NCBI RefSeq assembly: GCF_900119365.1
Contig: NZ_FPJO01000009.1
Coordinates: forward strand, 186,001 to 250,000
Length of the DNA: 64,000 bases
Reading direction: 5' to 3'
DNA from: Streptomyces atratus
Lineage (GTDB): Bacteria > Actinomycetota > Actinomycetes > Streptomycetales > Streptomycetaceae
The position numbers were made by a program, and so were the translations under genes. This document shows, piece after piece, positions 1 through 8,287 of the stretch; the first letter of the stretch is position 1, and the number at the start of each line of letters is the position of its first letter. The notes below the pieces were generated by a model. It made no database searches. It was not told the origin of the DNA and was given only the letters and a program-made list of their open reading frames with translations.

Positions 1-397
1 TGCCCGCATCGGTGAAGGACCGGATGAAGTCGGCCTGGGTGGCGATGTCGAACAGCTGGGTCATGTTGTAGAGACGGCCGTCCTCGGCGTACGGCGCGAA
101 GACGTTCGACTGCGCGATGTCGGGTGCCCGGCCCTCCTCGACCCGCTGGGCGAGCGTCTTGTCGATCTCGGTGTAGGAAACCCGCTCCAGCTCGATCGTG
201 ATCCCGGCGTGCTGCTTCTCGAAAGCGGCGACGATGTCGTCCCACTGGTCGCTGAGCGAAGCGCCGATGCTCTTGTCGTAACTGGCCACGAGCAGGTGGA
301 GCTTCACGTCCTTGCTCGTCGAGCAGCCGGTGAGCCCGAGCGCGGCCGTGGTGCCGGCGAGGCCGGCCGTCTGAAGAAGGAACTGCCGCCGACGCAC
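1..397 (-). CDS. ABC-importer solute-binding lipoprotein, 5' part only
   Basis: Only the first 132 codons are inside the window; the gene runs off the left edge. The start has an arginine run (VRRRQFLLQ), a hydrophobic stretch and a lipobox LTGC with its cysteine at residue 25, which is a Tat-type lipoprotein signal. The mature part has FEKQHAGITIELERV and RVEEGRAPDIAQSN, typical of family 1 (sugar-type) solute-binding proteins, so it should capture a carbohydrate outside the membrane for an ABC importer; permease genes are expected beyond the edge. I chose this GTG over one 12 bases upstream because AGAGG then lies about 8 bases ahead. Substrate unknown. Confidence 0.85.
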   Translation of the reverse strand, partial: MRRRQFLLQTAGLAGTTAALGLTGCSTSKDVKLHLLVASYDKSIGASLSDQWDDIVAAFEKQHAGITIELERVSYTEIDKTLAQRVEEGRAPDIAQSNVFAPYAEDGRLYNMTQLFDIATQADFIRSFTDAG

Positions 398-436
398 CGC
401 TCTTGCCACCTCTTGCTAGTCCCACACATGCACTTA

Positions 437-468
437 TGGCAGATTCTGCCACATGGGCAATATCTGCC
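437..468. promoter_or_regulatory. Two tandem inverted repeats, probable TetR operator
   Basis: The first site is TGGCAGATTCTGCCA, a perfect 7-base inverted repeat around one T. The second, GGCAATATCTGCC at 456-468, shares the GGCA...TCTGCC frame and starts 18 bases after the GGCAGATTCTGCC core of the first. They lie between the divergent importer and TetR genes, where a TetR protein normally binds to control itself and its neighbour. Seen: the repeats. Inferred: the binding. Confidence 0.55.
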
Positions 469-506
469 TTCCGGGCTCGGTGACTCCAGGGCATAACCTG
501 ATCCGC

Positions 507-1136
507 ATGCAAGGTGGCTCGTTGACGGAGCGGCGCAAGGCCGCGACCCGACTGGATATCGCCCGTACGGCGGCGGCGCTCTTCGTGGAGCACGGCCTGC
601 GGAGCACGCGCGCCGAGGACATCGCGCGGGCCGCGGGCGTCGCCCCACGCACCTTCTACCGCTATTTCGCGACCAAGGAGGAGGCCATCACCCCGCTGCT
701 CGCCGTCGGCGCCCGGCAGTGGGTGGAGGCGGTACGGGACGCCCCGAGCGCCCTGCCGGTGCCGGACGCGCTGCGGCACGCGGCGGCGTGCGCGCTGACC
801 CCGGCCCCCGGTGACACCGCGGCCTCGGAGTCCCTGGAGTGGGTGCGGTCGCTGCTGAGGATGGCGGCGGACAGCCCGGCGCTCCAGTCGGTGTGGAACG
901 ACGCGTGCCACGACGCGGACGCCACCCTGGCAGGGGTGCTCGCGGCGCGCGCCGGGCTCCCGGACGAGGCGGGCTCGCTGGAGATCCGGCTGACGGCCGG
1001 GGTCGCCGGGGCTGCGGTGCGGGCCGCGGTGGAGACCTGGGCGGCCGGCGACGCCCCGGCGACGGGACCTCAGGGACCGGCGGCACTGGCACAACGCTGC
1101 CTGGCCTCGGCGGAGGGCGCGCTGCGGGGCGCCTGA
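507..1136 (+). CDS. TetR/AcrR-family transcriptional regulator
   Basis: A 209-residue protein with an N-terminal helix-turn-helix (TRAEDIARAAGVAPRTFYRY, about residues 33-52) and a long helical ligand-binding part, the standard TetR layout and length. It likely represses the divergent solute-binding protein gene and itself through the tandem repeats upstream. An in-frame ATG 54 bases upstream exists but would place the operators inside the coding region, so the internal ATG (MQGGSLTERR) is preferred. The inducer cannot be read from the sequence. Confidence 0.88.
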   Translation: MQGGSLTERRKAATRLDIARTAAALFVEHGLRSTRAEDIARAAGVAPRTFYRYFATKEEAITPLLAVGARQWVEAVRDAPSALPVPDALRHAAACALTPAPGDTAASESLEWVRSLLRMAADSPALQSVWNDACHDADATLAGVLAARAGLPDEAGSLEIRLTAGVAGAAVRAAVETWAAGDAPATGPQGPAALAQRCLASAEGALRGA

Positions 1137-1152
1137 TCCCGGACGCCGTAGG

Positions 1153-1190
1153 ACCGGCTCGCGGAGCCCGGCGGGGCTCCGCGAACCGGT
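1153..1190. terminator. Strong hairpin, likely bidirectional terminator
   Basis: The arm CGCGGAGCCC pairs with GGGCTCCGCG across a three-base loop, and flanking ACCGG/CCGGT extends the stem. It follows the TetR stop codon and also lies beyond the 3' end of the chitinase relic on the other strand. Confidence 0.6.
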
Positions 1191-1208
1191 CGGCCGCCCC
1201 CGGACCCG

Positions 1209-1625
1209 CTGCTTCAACCCGGTGTCGAGCGCGCTCATCAGCGTGCCCTGCGGCGTGTCCCCCGACATCTCCCGGACCATCACGCCCAGCAGACCCTTGG
1301 ACTTCACGTAGTCGGTCTTCTTGCCGATGGACCAGGTGTCGTCGAAGGACCACCACTGACTGCCGGTGCTGCCGTACGTCGACACCGGCTGTTCGTCGTG
1401 ATGGACCGCCATCGTCGGGTAGGCGCCGATGAGGTTGGCGTAACCGCGGGTTCCGGCCTCCTCGGCGAACTGGCCCGGTGCGGCGCCGCCCGCGCTCTGC
1501 CGTTCACCGGCGGCCCCGCCGTCGGCGACGTTCTGCCGGCCCCGGCCGTAGAACGGGATGCCGAGGGTCAGCTTGCGGGGCTCGACGCCCGCGCGCAGTT
1601 TGCCCCAGCCGTCGTCCGCGCAAAG
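1209..1625 (-). pseudogene. GH18 chitinase relic, C-terminal third only
   Basis: One minus-strand frame still reads as the end of a family 18 chitinase: ADDGWGKLRAGVEPRKLTLG, IPFYGRG, then GSTGSQWWSFDD, KTDYVKSKGLLGVMVREMSG and LMSALDTGL. The catalytic DxxDxDxE part is absent, there is no start codon, and the frame runs past the normal end without a stop. It is therefore a truncated remnant and cannot be an active chitinase. It lies just downstream of a fibronectin-III lipoprotein on the same strand, so the two may once have formed one gene or one operon. VREMSG reads as a decayed form of the usual VWEMSGD. Confidence 0.8.
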
Positions 1626-1683
1626 TCTGCCCGCCCGGCCCCGGACCGCTCGCCCCGCGCCCCTCCCCTCGCCCGGCGGGCCC

Positions 1684-2676
1684 TCAGCCGCCGAGGACGA
1701 CCGTGCGCTGGGCGGAGAAGTCGCCCCACTTCCCGTCGGGCAGCTTGGCGCGGATCTTCATCGAGTAGCGGGTGCCGCGCGGGTCGTCGACGGTGAGGCG
1801 GTAGCTCGCGCGGCCTGCGGGCGGGGTGGCGCCCCAGACGATCGTGGTGGTCAGCCGGCCGCCGATGAAGAGCTGGTACGCGGGGATCCCGCCGCCCGTC
1901 TCCGGCTGCTTCCAGTCCAGTTCGATGGCGTACTCCTTGCCCTCGACGCGGTTGGTGATCCGCAGGTCGGTGGGGGCGGTGCTCGTCGGTACGCCCGGGG
2001 CGGAGGCGGTGGTGAGGTCGATGGCGTTGCTGTCCGGCGAGGAGGTGTCGGCGGCATCGCGGGCGCGGACGGTGAAGGTGTAGACGGTGCCGGGGCGCAG
2101 TCCGGTCAGATGTGCCGTGGTCCGGGTGCCGGGCACGCTGTGGATCCGGGAGTCCTCCTGGTAGATGTCGTACGAGGTGACACCGATGTCGTCCGTCGAG
2201 CCGCCCCAGGAGAGGTTCACCGCCCGGCTGCCGTCCACCGTGCCGCGCAGCCGAACCGGGCGGGTCGGCGCCTCGTGGTCGGCGGGGGTCGGGGCGGGGG
2301 TGGTCACGCTCACGGCGGCGCTCGGCGCGGAGAGGTTCCCGGCGGCGTCGCGGGCGCGGACGGTGAAGGTGTAGGCGGTCGACGCGGTCAGCCCGCCGAC
2401 GTCGGTCATCACCTTGGCCGCCGGGACCGACCGGACCCGCTTCCCCTCGCGGTAGACCTCGTACCCGGTGACCGCCTTGTCGTCGGTGGCCCGCTCCCAC
2501 ATGACGTGTACGGAGGTGGCACTGCTCGCCTGCGCCGTCACATGGCCCGGCACCGTCGGCTTGCCGGTGTCGGCCTCGGGGGCGGAATCGCAGGCGGAGA
2601 GCGCGGCGACGAGCAGGGCGGCGGAACAGGCCAACGCGGCGGTTGCGTGGGGGCGTTGCACGGTCGTGCCTTCCAT
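1684..2676 (-). CDS. Lipoprotein with three fibronectin type III domains
   Basis: A 330-residue protein with a signal peptide ending in a lipobox (LSAC, cysteine near residue 29), so it should be anchored outside the membrane. Three fibronectin-III repeats follow, at about residues 38-127, 136-225 and 236-330. The first two carry VTGYEVYREG / VTSYDIYQED and both share YTFTVRARDAA. Such modules usually space or anchor extracellular carbohydrate enzymes; no catalytic domain is present. The adjacent GH18 relic suggests a lost enzymatic partner. The stop follows RTVVLGG and looks genuine. Confidence 0.88.
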   Translation of the reverse strand: MEGTTVQRPHATAALACSAALLVAALSACDSAPEADTGKPTVPGHVTAQASSATSVHVMWERATDDKAVTGYEVYREGKRVRSVPAAKVMTDVGGLTASTAYTFTVRARDAAGNLSAPSAAVSVTTPAPTPADHEAPTRPVRLRGTVDGSRAVNLSWGGSTDDIGVTSYDIYQEDSRIHSVPGTRTTAHLTGLRPGTVYTFTVRARDAADTSSPDSNAIDLTTASAPGVPTSTAPTDLRITNRVEGKEYAIELDWKQPETGGGIPAYQLFIGGRLTTTIVWGATPPAGRASYRLTVDDPRGTRYSMKIRAKLPDGKWGDFSAQRTVVLGG

Positions 2677-2811
2677 CCGGCAGCAATGGTCCAGACCTGT
2701 ATCGCATGGTGTGGGGGTCGCCGACAAGAGGGCGGAGCGGAACCTTCCGCAATGTGCCGATGTGTGTCGGCCGTTCGTCGGCGGGGGTCCGATGTGCCGT
2801 ACGGTCGGCTG

Positions 2812-3873
2812 ATGTCGTGCATACGAGGTGTGGTGCTGCCGGAGCGCGAGGAACGCACGTTCTGGATCGACGGCGAGGTGCTCCGCGCGGGTCCTCCGCC
2901 CGGCGGGCTCGCGGGCCGGGACACGGAGACGGTCGTCGACGGCGGCTGGCTGCTGCCCGGTCTCGTCGACGTGCACACGCATCCGGGCGCGTCGGCGCCG
3001 GATGCGCCGTTCGACGAGGATCTGCTGCGCAGGCAGTTGGGCGAGCACCGGGACGCCGGGGTGCTCGCGGTACGCACCCCCGGCACCGCGCAGCGGATGC
3101 CCGCATGGGTGGCGAAGGACCCGGAGCTGCCGCATGTGACGTCGGCGGGGAGGTGGCTGGCCACACCTGGCCGGTTCTTCCCCGGTTTCGGACGCGATGT
3201 GAGCGAGGCCGAGTTGGCGCGGGCGGCCGTGGAGGAGGCGGCCGCCTCGTCCGGGTGGTGCAAGGTCATCGGCGACTGGGCCGCCGACGAACCCGCCCTG
3301 CCGCTGCCGCTGTTGACCTCGGTGGTGGCCGCGGTGCACGCGGCGGGCGGGAAGGTGGCGGTGCACTGCCAGACCGCCGAGGGCAGCCGCAATGCCGTAC
3401 TGGCGGGCGCCGACAGCCTGGAGCACGGTATGCATCTCGACCCGGCCCTGCTGGACCGGATGGCCGCGCAGGGCACGGCGTTCGTGCCGACACTGAGCGT
3501 CTTCGGCGCGAAGGAGGACGCGATGCGGGCACGGCAGCCGGGTGTGCGCCGTGATCTGTGGCTGGCCGGCTGGGACACCATGCTCGACAATGTGCGCGCG
3601 GCCCACGAGGCGCGGGTGACAGTGCTGGCGGGGACGGACTCCTTCCCTTGCGGGACGGTCGCGGGCGAGATGGAATGGCTGGTACGGGCCGGTCTGCCGG
3701 CCCACGCGGCACTCGGTGCCGCGTCCTGGACGGCACGGGCCTGGCTCGGGCTGCCGGGCCTCGTGGACGGCGCACCCGCCGATGTCGTCGCGTACGCCAC
3801 CGACCCGACCCTGGACCCGGGCGCGCTGAATCACCCGAGCCGGATCGTGCTCCGGGGACGCGTCGTGCGGTGA
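2812..3873 (+). CDS. Metal-dependent amidohydrolase (imidazolonepropionase-like)
   Basis: A 353-residue protein of the amidohydrolase superfamily. The metal-site motifs appear in order: HxH in VDVHTHPG (about residue 56), a lysine in WCKVIGDW, histidine in KVAVHCQT, histidine in DSLEHGMH and aspartate in VLAGTDSF. These are the ligands and acid/base residues of imidazolonepropionase-like and prolidase-like members, acting on cyclic amides or amide-like bonds. The start ATG is inferred from the length and the MSCIRG N-terminus. The next gene follows after 36 bases, so they may be co-transcribed. The substrate is unknown. Confidence 0.85.
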   Translation: MSCIRGVVLPEREERTFWIDGEVLRAGPPPGGLAGRDTETVVDGGWLLPGLVDVHTHPGASAPDAPFDEDLLRRQLGEHRDAGVLAVRTPGTAQRMPAWVAKDPELPHVTSAGRWLATPGRFFPGFGRDVSEAELARAAVEEAAASSGWCKVIGDWAADEPALPLPLLTSVVAAVHAAGGKVAVHCQTAEGSRNAVLAGADSLEHGMHLDPALLDRMAAQGTAFVPTLSVFGAKEDAMRARQPGVRRDLWLAGWDTMLDNVRAAHEARVTVLAGTDSFPCGTVAGEMEWLVRAGLPAHAALGAASWTARAWLGLPGLVDGAPADVVAYATDPTLDPGALNHPSRIVLRGRVVR

Positions 3874-3909
3874 GCGATGAGTTCGGGGTGCGGAAGGAGT
3901 CAGCACTGC

Positions 3910-4515
3910 ATGGACACGCACACGGAAACCACTCCCACGATCGATCTCGAACCCGCGGCGCGGCGGATCGCCGGCCTGCTCGACGGCATCGACGAGCAGC
4001 AGCTGGACGATCCGACGCCCTGTCCCGACTATGCGGTACGCGAGCTGCTCGCCCACGTGGCCGGGCTGAGCACGGCATTCTGTGACGCGGCGCGCAAGGA
4101 CTTCGGCCCGATGACCGACACCGCTCCGGACGCGAAGCTTCCGGTCCTCGCCGACAACTGGCGCGAAGCGCTGCCGCCGTTGCTGGAAGAGCTGGTGACG
4201 GCCTGGCGCGATCCTGCCGCCCGGCAGGGAATGACCAGGGCGGGCGGCGTGGATCTGCCGGGTGAGGTGGCGCTGCTGGTCGTGCTGGACGAGCTGGTGA
4301 TCCACGGCTGGGACCTGGCCCGGTCGACCGGTCAGAGGTACGAGGCGGACGAGGCGAGCCTTCGCATCGCGCTGGACATGCTGACTCCCGGTGACGGCAA
4401 GCCCCGGGCGGAGACCATCTTCGGCCCGCCGGTTCCGGTGCCGGACGACGCGCCCCTCGTCGACCGGGCTGTCGCGATGAGCGGCCGCCGCCCGGACTGG
4501 CAGCCCGGCGACTGA
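3910..4515 (+). CDS. TIGR03086-type DinB-fold metal-binding protein
   Basis: A 201-residue protein. LDDPTPCPDYAVRELLAHVA at the N-terminus and VIHGWDLARSTGQ near residue 140 are the marks of the TIGR03086 / mycothiol-dependent maleylpyruvate isomerase N-terminal family, a DinB-like four-helix bundle that binds a metal with histidines. In actinobacteria these proteins often act in mycothiol-linked detoxification, but the individual reaction is usually unknown. The start is set by GGAAGGAG ten bases before the ATG. It lies 36 bases after the amidohydrolase gene and may share its transcript. Confidence 0.85.
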   Translation: MDTHTETTPTIDLEPAARRIAGLLDGIDEQQLDDPTPCPDYAVRELLAHVAGLSTAFCDAARKDFGPMTDTAPDAKLPVLADNWREALPPLLEELVTAWRDPAARQGMTRAGGVDLPGEVALLVVLDELVIHGWDLARSTGQRYEADEASLRIALDMLTPGDGKPRAETIFGPPVPVPDDAPLVDRAVAMSGRRPDWQPGD

Positions 4516-4600
4516 GCGGTACGCAGGGGCGGGTGTGCCGCTCGGGGGTCGGGTCGGCACGGCCCTCCGGCTCCGGGCGGCGCGGCGCGCGCGGGTCCGG

Positions 4601-6739
4601 TCAGGGTTTGGCCGGCGTTCGTGCCGCCTCGCGGGCCTGTTCCCGCAGCCGTTCGTCGGCCGGGGCTATCCCCGGCTCCAGGCCCGAGGCCCGCACCCGG
4701 AGGTCCCGTTCGGCCAGGGCGATCAGGCGGCGACGACCGTCCTCGGTGAGGGAATCGGGTCCGAGTACGACCAGGGCATCCAGCGCGGTCTCCGCGTCGG
4801 CGTCCTGCTCCGCCGCGTCCAGGAGCAGCCCGGCCGTGCGGGGGCCGTCGAGCGTCTCGGGCGCGATCGCGTGCAGGGCGAGCACCGCCGACGGAATCTG
4901 CATCGGCTCGGTGAGCAGGCCCTCCAGCGCGGGGACCAGCGGCCGGGCCGCGCCGCCGATGCGGGCGGCAGCCCGCGCGGCACGGCCGAACGTCCAGCGC
5001 AGCCACATCGGTTGCACCTCCGCGAGCACACCGGCCAGCACCGGCACCGCTTCCTCCGGGTCACCGGTGATCCGCCACAGGGCCGCGGCGATCTCCACAT
5101 CGGCGTCCATCTGCGGGATGTTGCGGTCGCCCGCCCGGTCGCTGAGCGCGGACCGGAGGGCGGGTACCAGGGCGACCGCCTCCGGGCCCAGCCCGGCGGC
5201 GAGGCTCGCGGCCTCCCGCACCGCCGGACCGCCGGGGGTGAGCCGTGCGGCGACGGCCGCCCGCAGCGGGCCGGTCTCCCCCGTCAGCTCGCGCACCGCC
5301 GCCGCAGCAGCGAGCCGGCCCTCCTCCGGGCCGGTGCGTGCCGCGGCGGTCAGGAGCTCCGCGGTCGTCCCCCGGTGCTCCGGCGGGCAGATCGCGACCA
5401 GCGCCTTCGGTACCGCCCCCGGGCAGAGCGACAGCACGGCCGACAATTCGGGCAGGGCGGCCGATGCCCGGCTCCCCCACGCGCCGAGCAGGTTGACCAG
5501 CCGAACGACCTCATCCGCGCCGGGGCCGCCCGCCTCAGCCAGCCGGGTACGGATCGCGTCCAGCAATTCCGGGTCGTACGTGAACGAGGCCCCGGCCGCC
5601 CCTCCGAACAGGAACCCGCATGCCGCGCCCAGTGCCCGTGGGCGCCGTCCCAGGTCCCGGGCCAGGAGCGGGGCGGCCCGGTCGGGGGCCACCGCGACGA
5701 GTGCTTCCAGCGCGCGGTCCGCCGGATCGCCCTCGCCCGCGGCGAGTCGGGCCAGCACCGGGGCAGCCGCCGCAGCCCGGACGCCCAGCTTCGCGAGCAG
5801 CGAGTACGCCGCGGGCGCGTCCGCCGGGTCGGCGACCATCGCCTCCACGGCACCGGCCAGCCGCTCCGGCGCGCTGCGCGACAGCAGGCAGGCCGTCTCG
5901 GCCGCCCACAACGCCTCCGCCCGCGCCTCGGAGTCCGCGCTGCGCAAAGCGCCGTCGAGCAGGGTGTACGCGGCGTCGCGGTCGGCGTCGGTGTCGCGGC
6001 GCAGCAGCTCTTCGACGACATACTGCAGGGGTTCGTTGCGCTCCAGGTCCAGCCGGCCCTCGACGAGGTCGTTCACGGGCAGGAGCGAGAGCATCGCCGC
6101 GTGGTGCGCGGGTCCCCACGGCAGTCCGCCGTCCACGCAGGCCAGCAGCGCCACGATCCGCACCTCGGCGGGCTCGTGCGCACCGATGGCCGCGGTCGCG
6201 TCGGCGGCCGTACCCGGTGGGTCCAGATGCGCCATGGCGCCGAGGAGTTCGGCCCGTACCCCAGGATCCGTCTCGGTCTTCCTGCGCAGGCGGAGCACCG
6301 GCAGCACCTGTTCGGCCGCGCCGGTCATCGCGGCGGCCCAGGCCGCGGCCCGCCGGAGCCCCGGATCCTCGGCGTCGGCCTTCGCGAGAATCAGCGGCAG
6401 TTGGCCGACGACGGCCGCCCGGCAGGCCGCCTCTTCGCTGTCCCCCTCGTCCGCCCCGCCCTCGGCTATCCCGCCGAGCAGCACCAGCAGGTCCTCCGTG
6501 CGGTACCCGGCACCGGCGAGCCGTGCGAGGTACGGAACGGCGCGGGCCGTGGCCCCGTAGACCGAGCCCTGGTGCAGGATGCTGCCGTACAGCTCGGAGA
6601 TCGCCTCGGACGCGGCCTCCTCGCTCTCCCCGGCGAGCGCCCGCAGGCAGTCGGGGATGTCGGCCGCGCTCCCGTAGGCATGGTGCAGATCCGCCCACGG
6701 CTGGGCGTCGACGTCGGCGAAGAACCGTGTGAGATCCAT
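4601..6739 (-). CDS. HEAT-repeat protein
   Basis: About 712 residues of almost purely helical, Ala/Leu-rich sequence made of repeated pairs of amphipathic helices, e.g. ATARAVPYLARLAGAGYR and AALPELSAVLSLCPGAV. This is the pattern of HEAT / PBS-lyase-type repeat proteins, which act as scaffolds rather than enzymes. There is no signal peptide or membrane segment, so it should be cytoplasmic. Two in-frame ATGs lie 12 and 30 bases upstream; MDLTRFFADVD is taken as the start because it begins the folded part. No ribosome-binding site clearly decides it. Confidence 0.8.
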   Translation of the reverse strand: MDLTRFFADVDAQPWADLHHAYGSAADIPDCLRALAGESEEAASEAISELYGSILHQGSVYGATARAVPYLARLAGAGYRTEDLLVLLGGIAEGGADEGDSEEAACRAAVVGQLPLILAKADAEDPGLRRAAAWAAAMTGAAEQVLPVLRLRRKTETDPGVRAELLGAMAHLDPPGTAADATAAIGAHEPAEVRIVALLACVDGGLPWGPAHHAAMLSLLPVNDLVEGRLDLERNEPLQYVVEELLRRDTDADRDAAYTLLDGALRSADSEARAEALWAAETACLLSRSAPERLAGAVEAMVADPADAPAAYSLLAKLGVRAAAAAPVLARLAAGEGDPADRALEALVAVAPDRAAPLLARDLGRRPRALGAACGFLFGGAAGASFTYDPELLDAIRTRLAEAGGPGADEVVRLVNLLGAWGSRASAALPELSAVLSLCPGAVPKALVAICPPEHRGTTAELLTAAARTGPEEGRLAAAAAVRELTGETGPLRAAVAARLTPGGPAVREAASLAAGLGPEAVALVPALRSALSDRAGDRNIPQMDADVEIAAALWRITGDPEEAVPVLAGVLAEVQPMWLRWTFGRAARAAARIGGAARPLVPALEGLLTEPMQIPSAVLALHAIAPETLDGPRTAGLLLDAAEQDADAETALDALVVLGPDSLTEDGRRRLIALAERDLRVRASGLEPGIAPADERLREQAREAARTPAKP

Positions 6740-6819
6740 GCAGCGGATCATGGCACCCGGCACTGACAACGCCCACGCCGCCTGCCTTCGGCCGGCCCCG
6801 GGCGGGCTTCGGCCGGCCC

Positions 6820-7509
6820 TCAGCCGGTGAAGAACTCCGTGATCTGGTGGGCGACCTGGTCGGGGTGGATCTCGTGCACCCGGTGGCCGCCCCCGATGGT
6901 GATCAGCCGGCAGTCCGGGACGAGCGAGGCCATGTCCTGCAACCGCCCCTGGGGCATGGTGGATTCCGGGCCACCCGCGATGATCAACGTCGGCGCGACG
7001 ATCTCACCGAGGCCGGCCGCCCACTCGGGGTCGGGGTCGGCCATCTCGGCCCGGATCGGGGCGACGACGGCCAGGTCGTAGTCCACCGGCCCCTCCGGCT
7101 CGGCGGCGGGCTTCAGCTCGCTCGGGAACGGCGGCGGGGTCTCCACCAGCACCAGTCGCTCCACCCGGTCCGCGTGTTCCTGGGCGAGCAGATGGGCGAC
7201 GACACCGCCCATGGAGTGGCCGACCAGGCCGACCCGGTCGATCTCGCACTCGTCCAGGAAGCCGAGTACGTCGTCCCGCATCAGCTCGCAGGAGTACTCG
7301 TCCGGCCAGTCGCTCTCGCCGTGGCCGCGCAGGTCGAGGGCGTACACCCGCCACTCCTCGCCGAGCAGGGCGGCGGCCGCCTCCCAGTTCGCGGCGGAGC
7401 CGCCGAGGCCGTGCAGCAGGACCACGGGCGAGCCGAAGGGGTCGCCCCAGGTCCGGTACGACAGCCGTACGTCACCGACATCCACTACAGACTGATCTTC
7501 CATGCCCAT
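6820..7509 (-). CDS. Alpha/beta-hydrolase
   Basis: A roughly 229-residue alpha/beta-hydrolase: oxyanion motif VVLLHGLGGS, LDLRGHGESDWP after strand 4, nucleophile elbow VGLVGHSMGG with the catalytic serine (about residue 98), and a C-terminal histidine in GGGHRVHEIHP. The fold and triad point to an esterase or related hydrolase acting in the cytoplasm; substrate not evident. Two ATGs six bases apart could start it (MGMEDQ or MEDQ). It is followed on the same strand by the HEAT-repeat gene after 80 bases. Confidence 0.88.
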   Translation of the reverse strand: MGMEDQSVVDVGDVRLSYRTWGDPFGSPVVLLHGLGGSAANWEAAAALLGEEWRVYALDLRGHGESDWPDEYSCELMRDDVLGFLDECEIDRVGLVGHSMGGVVAHLLAQEHADRVERLVLVETPPPFPSELKPAAEPEGPVDYDLAVVAPIRAEMADPDPEWAAGLGEIVAPTLIIAGGPESTMPQGRLQDMASLVPDCRLITIGGGHRVHEIHPDQVAHQITEFFTG

Positions 7510-7762
7510 GACGCTACAGGCGCGTGGGCGCCCGGCACGCATCCGGCGGCGCTCACCGCCTCCGGGCCGGTCAAACCTGTGATCGGCGGGCGCGGGAAGC
7601 GTCCGCCCCGCTGCCGCGCACGCCGGTGCGCACGTCGTACGACCTGTGCTTTCAGTGCTGCTCGAAGACCGGCCCGGACCCGTGACCCGCCGATCGGCGA
7701 CCCCGTTGGGGCTGGCGGACGGCTCACGCCGACGTGGGCCGGATCAAGGAGGAGAAATTCGC

Positions 7763-8071
7763 ATGATGAAGAAGATGATGCTGGCCGCGATGGTGCTGAC
7801 CGCCGGTCTCGGACTGGCCGTGAGCCCCGCCGCCCAGGCCGCGCAGAGCCCCGTCGCCGCACAGGCCACGAAGGCGCCCGCGGCGGTCTGCACCGTCAAC
7901 GACAACGGGGTGAACTTCCGCGGCGGACCGGGCACCAACTACCCGGTCCTGGGTCAGGTGAACCGGGGTCAGAACCTCGACGCCCGCGGCCAGCAGGGCG
8001 AATGGGTCATGGGTGACCTGTGGGGCGGTCCCACGGGCGTCTGGATCCACGTGGCCTACCTCGACTGCTGA
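7763..8071 (+). CDS. Small secreted SH3-domain protein
   Basis: A 102-residue protein with a clear signal peptide (MMKKMMLAAMVLTAGLGLAV, cleavage after AQA) and one bacterial SH3 domain: NDNGVNFRGGPGTNYPVLGQ, then a WVMGDLWGG...WIHVAYLDC end. SH3b domains of this kind bind cell-wall or extracellular polymers. Two cysteines may form a disulfide. The start is fixed by a strong AAGGAGG about 9 bases upstream. No enzymatic part is present. Confidence 0.88.
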   Translation: MMKKMMLAAMVLTAGLGLAVSPAAQAAQSPVAAQATKAPAAVCTVNDNGVNFRGGPGTNYPVLGQVNRGQNLDARGQQGEWVMGDLWGGPTGVWIHVAYLDC

Positions 8072-8234
8072 GGCCCGCGCCACCCCGGCCCTCACCGCGC
8101 CGCTCGTCGCGGACCTGCATCCGTCCCGTACCGGCCCCGCATCGCGCGTTCCGCGCGGTGCGGGGCTGTCGCGTTTCGGGGAAAGTTCTCAACTCCCTGC
8201 TGCCGGAGGGGTGTACGGCCCCCTTCCACTCTGA

Positions 8235-8249
8235 TAGGAAAGCTTCCTA
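8235..8249. promoter_or_regulatory. Palindromic operator upstream of the chitosanase gene
   Basis: TAGGAAAGCTTCCTA is an inverted repeat with 6-base arms, 38 bases before the chitosanase start codon. Chitosanase genes of actinomycetes are known to be repressed through a palindrome at this place by the ROK-family regulator CsnR; the match to that site is from memory and not checked. Confidence 0.55.
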
Positions 8250-8287
8250 ACAGACCGATGGAACGAAGAACTCCCCTTGGAGGACTG

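Noticed and set aside
1684..4560. A 958-codon open frame on the minus strand covering the lipoprotein and its upstream region.
   Set aside because: The part above 2676 has no domain sense and overlaps two real plus-strand genes; GC-rich DNA often leaves long open antisense frames.
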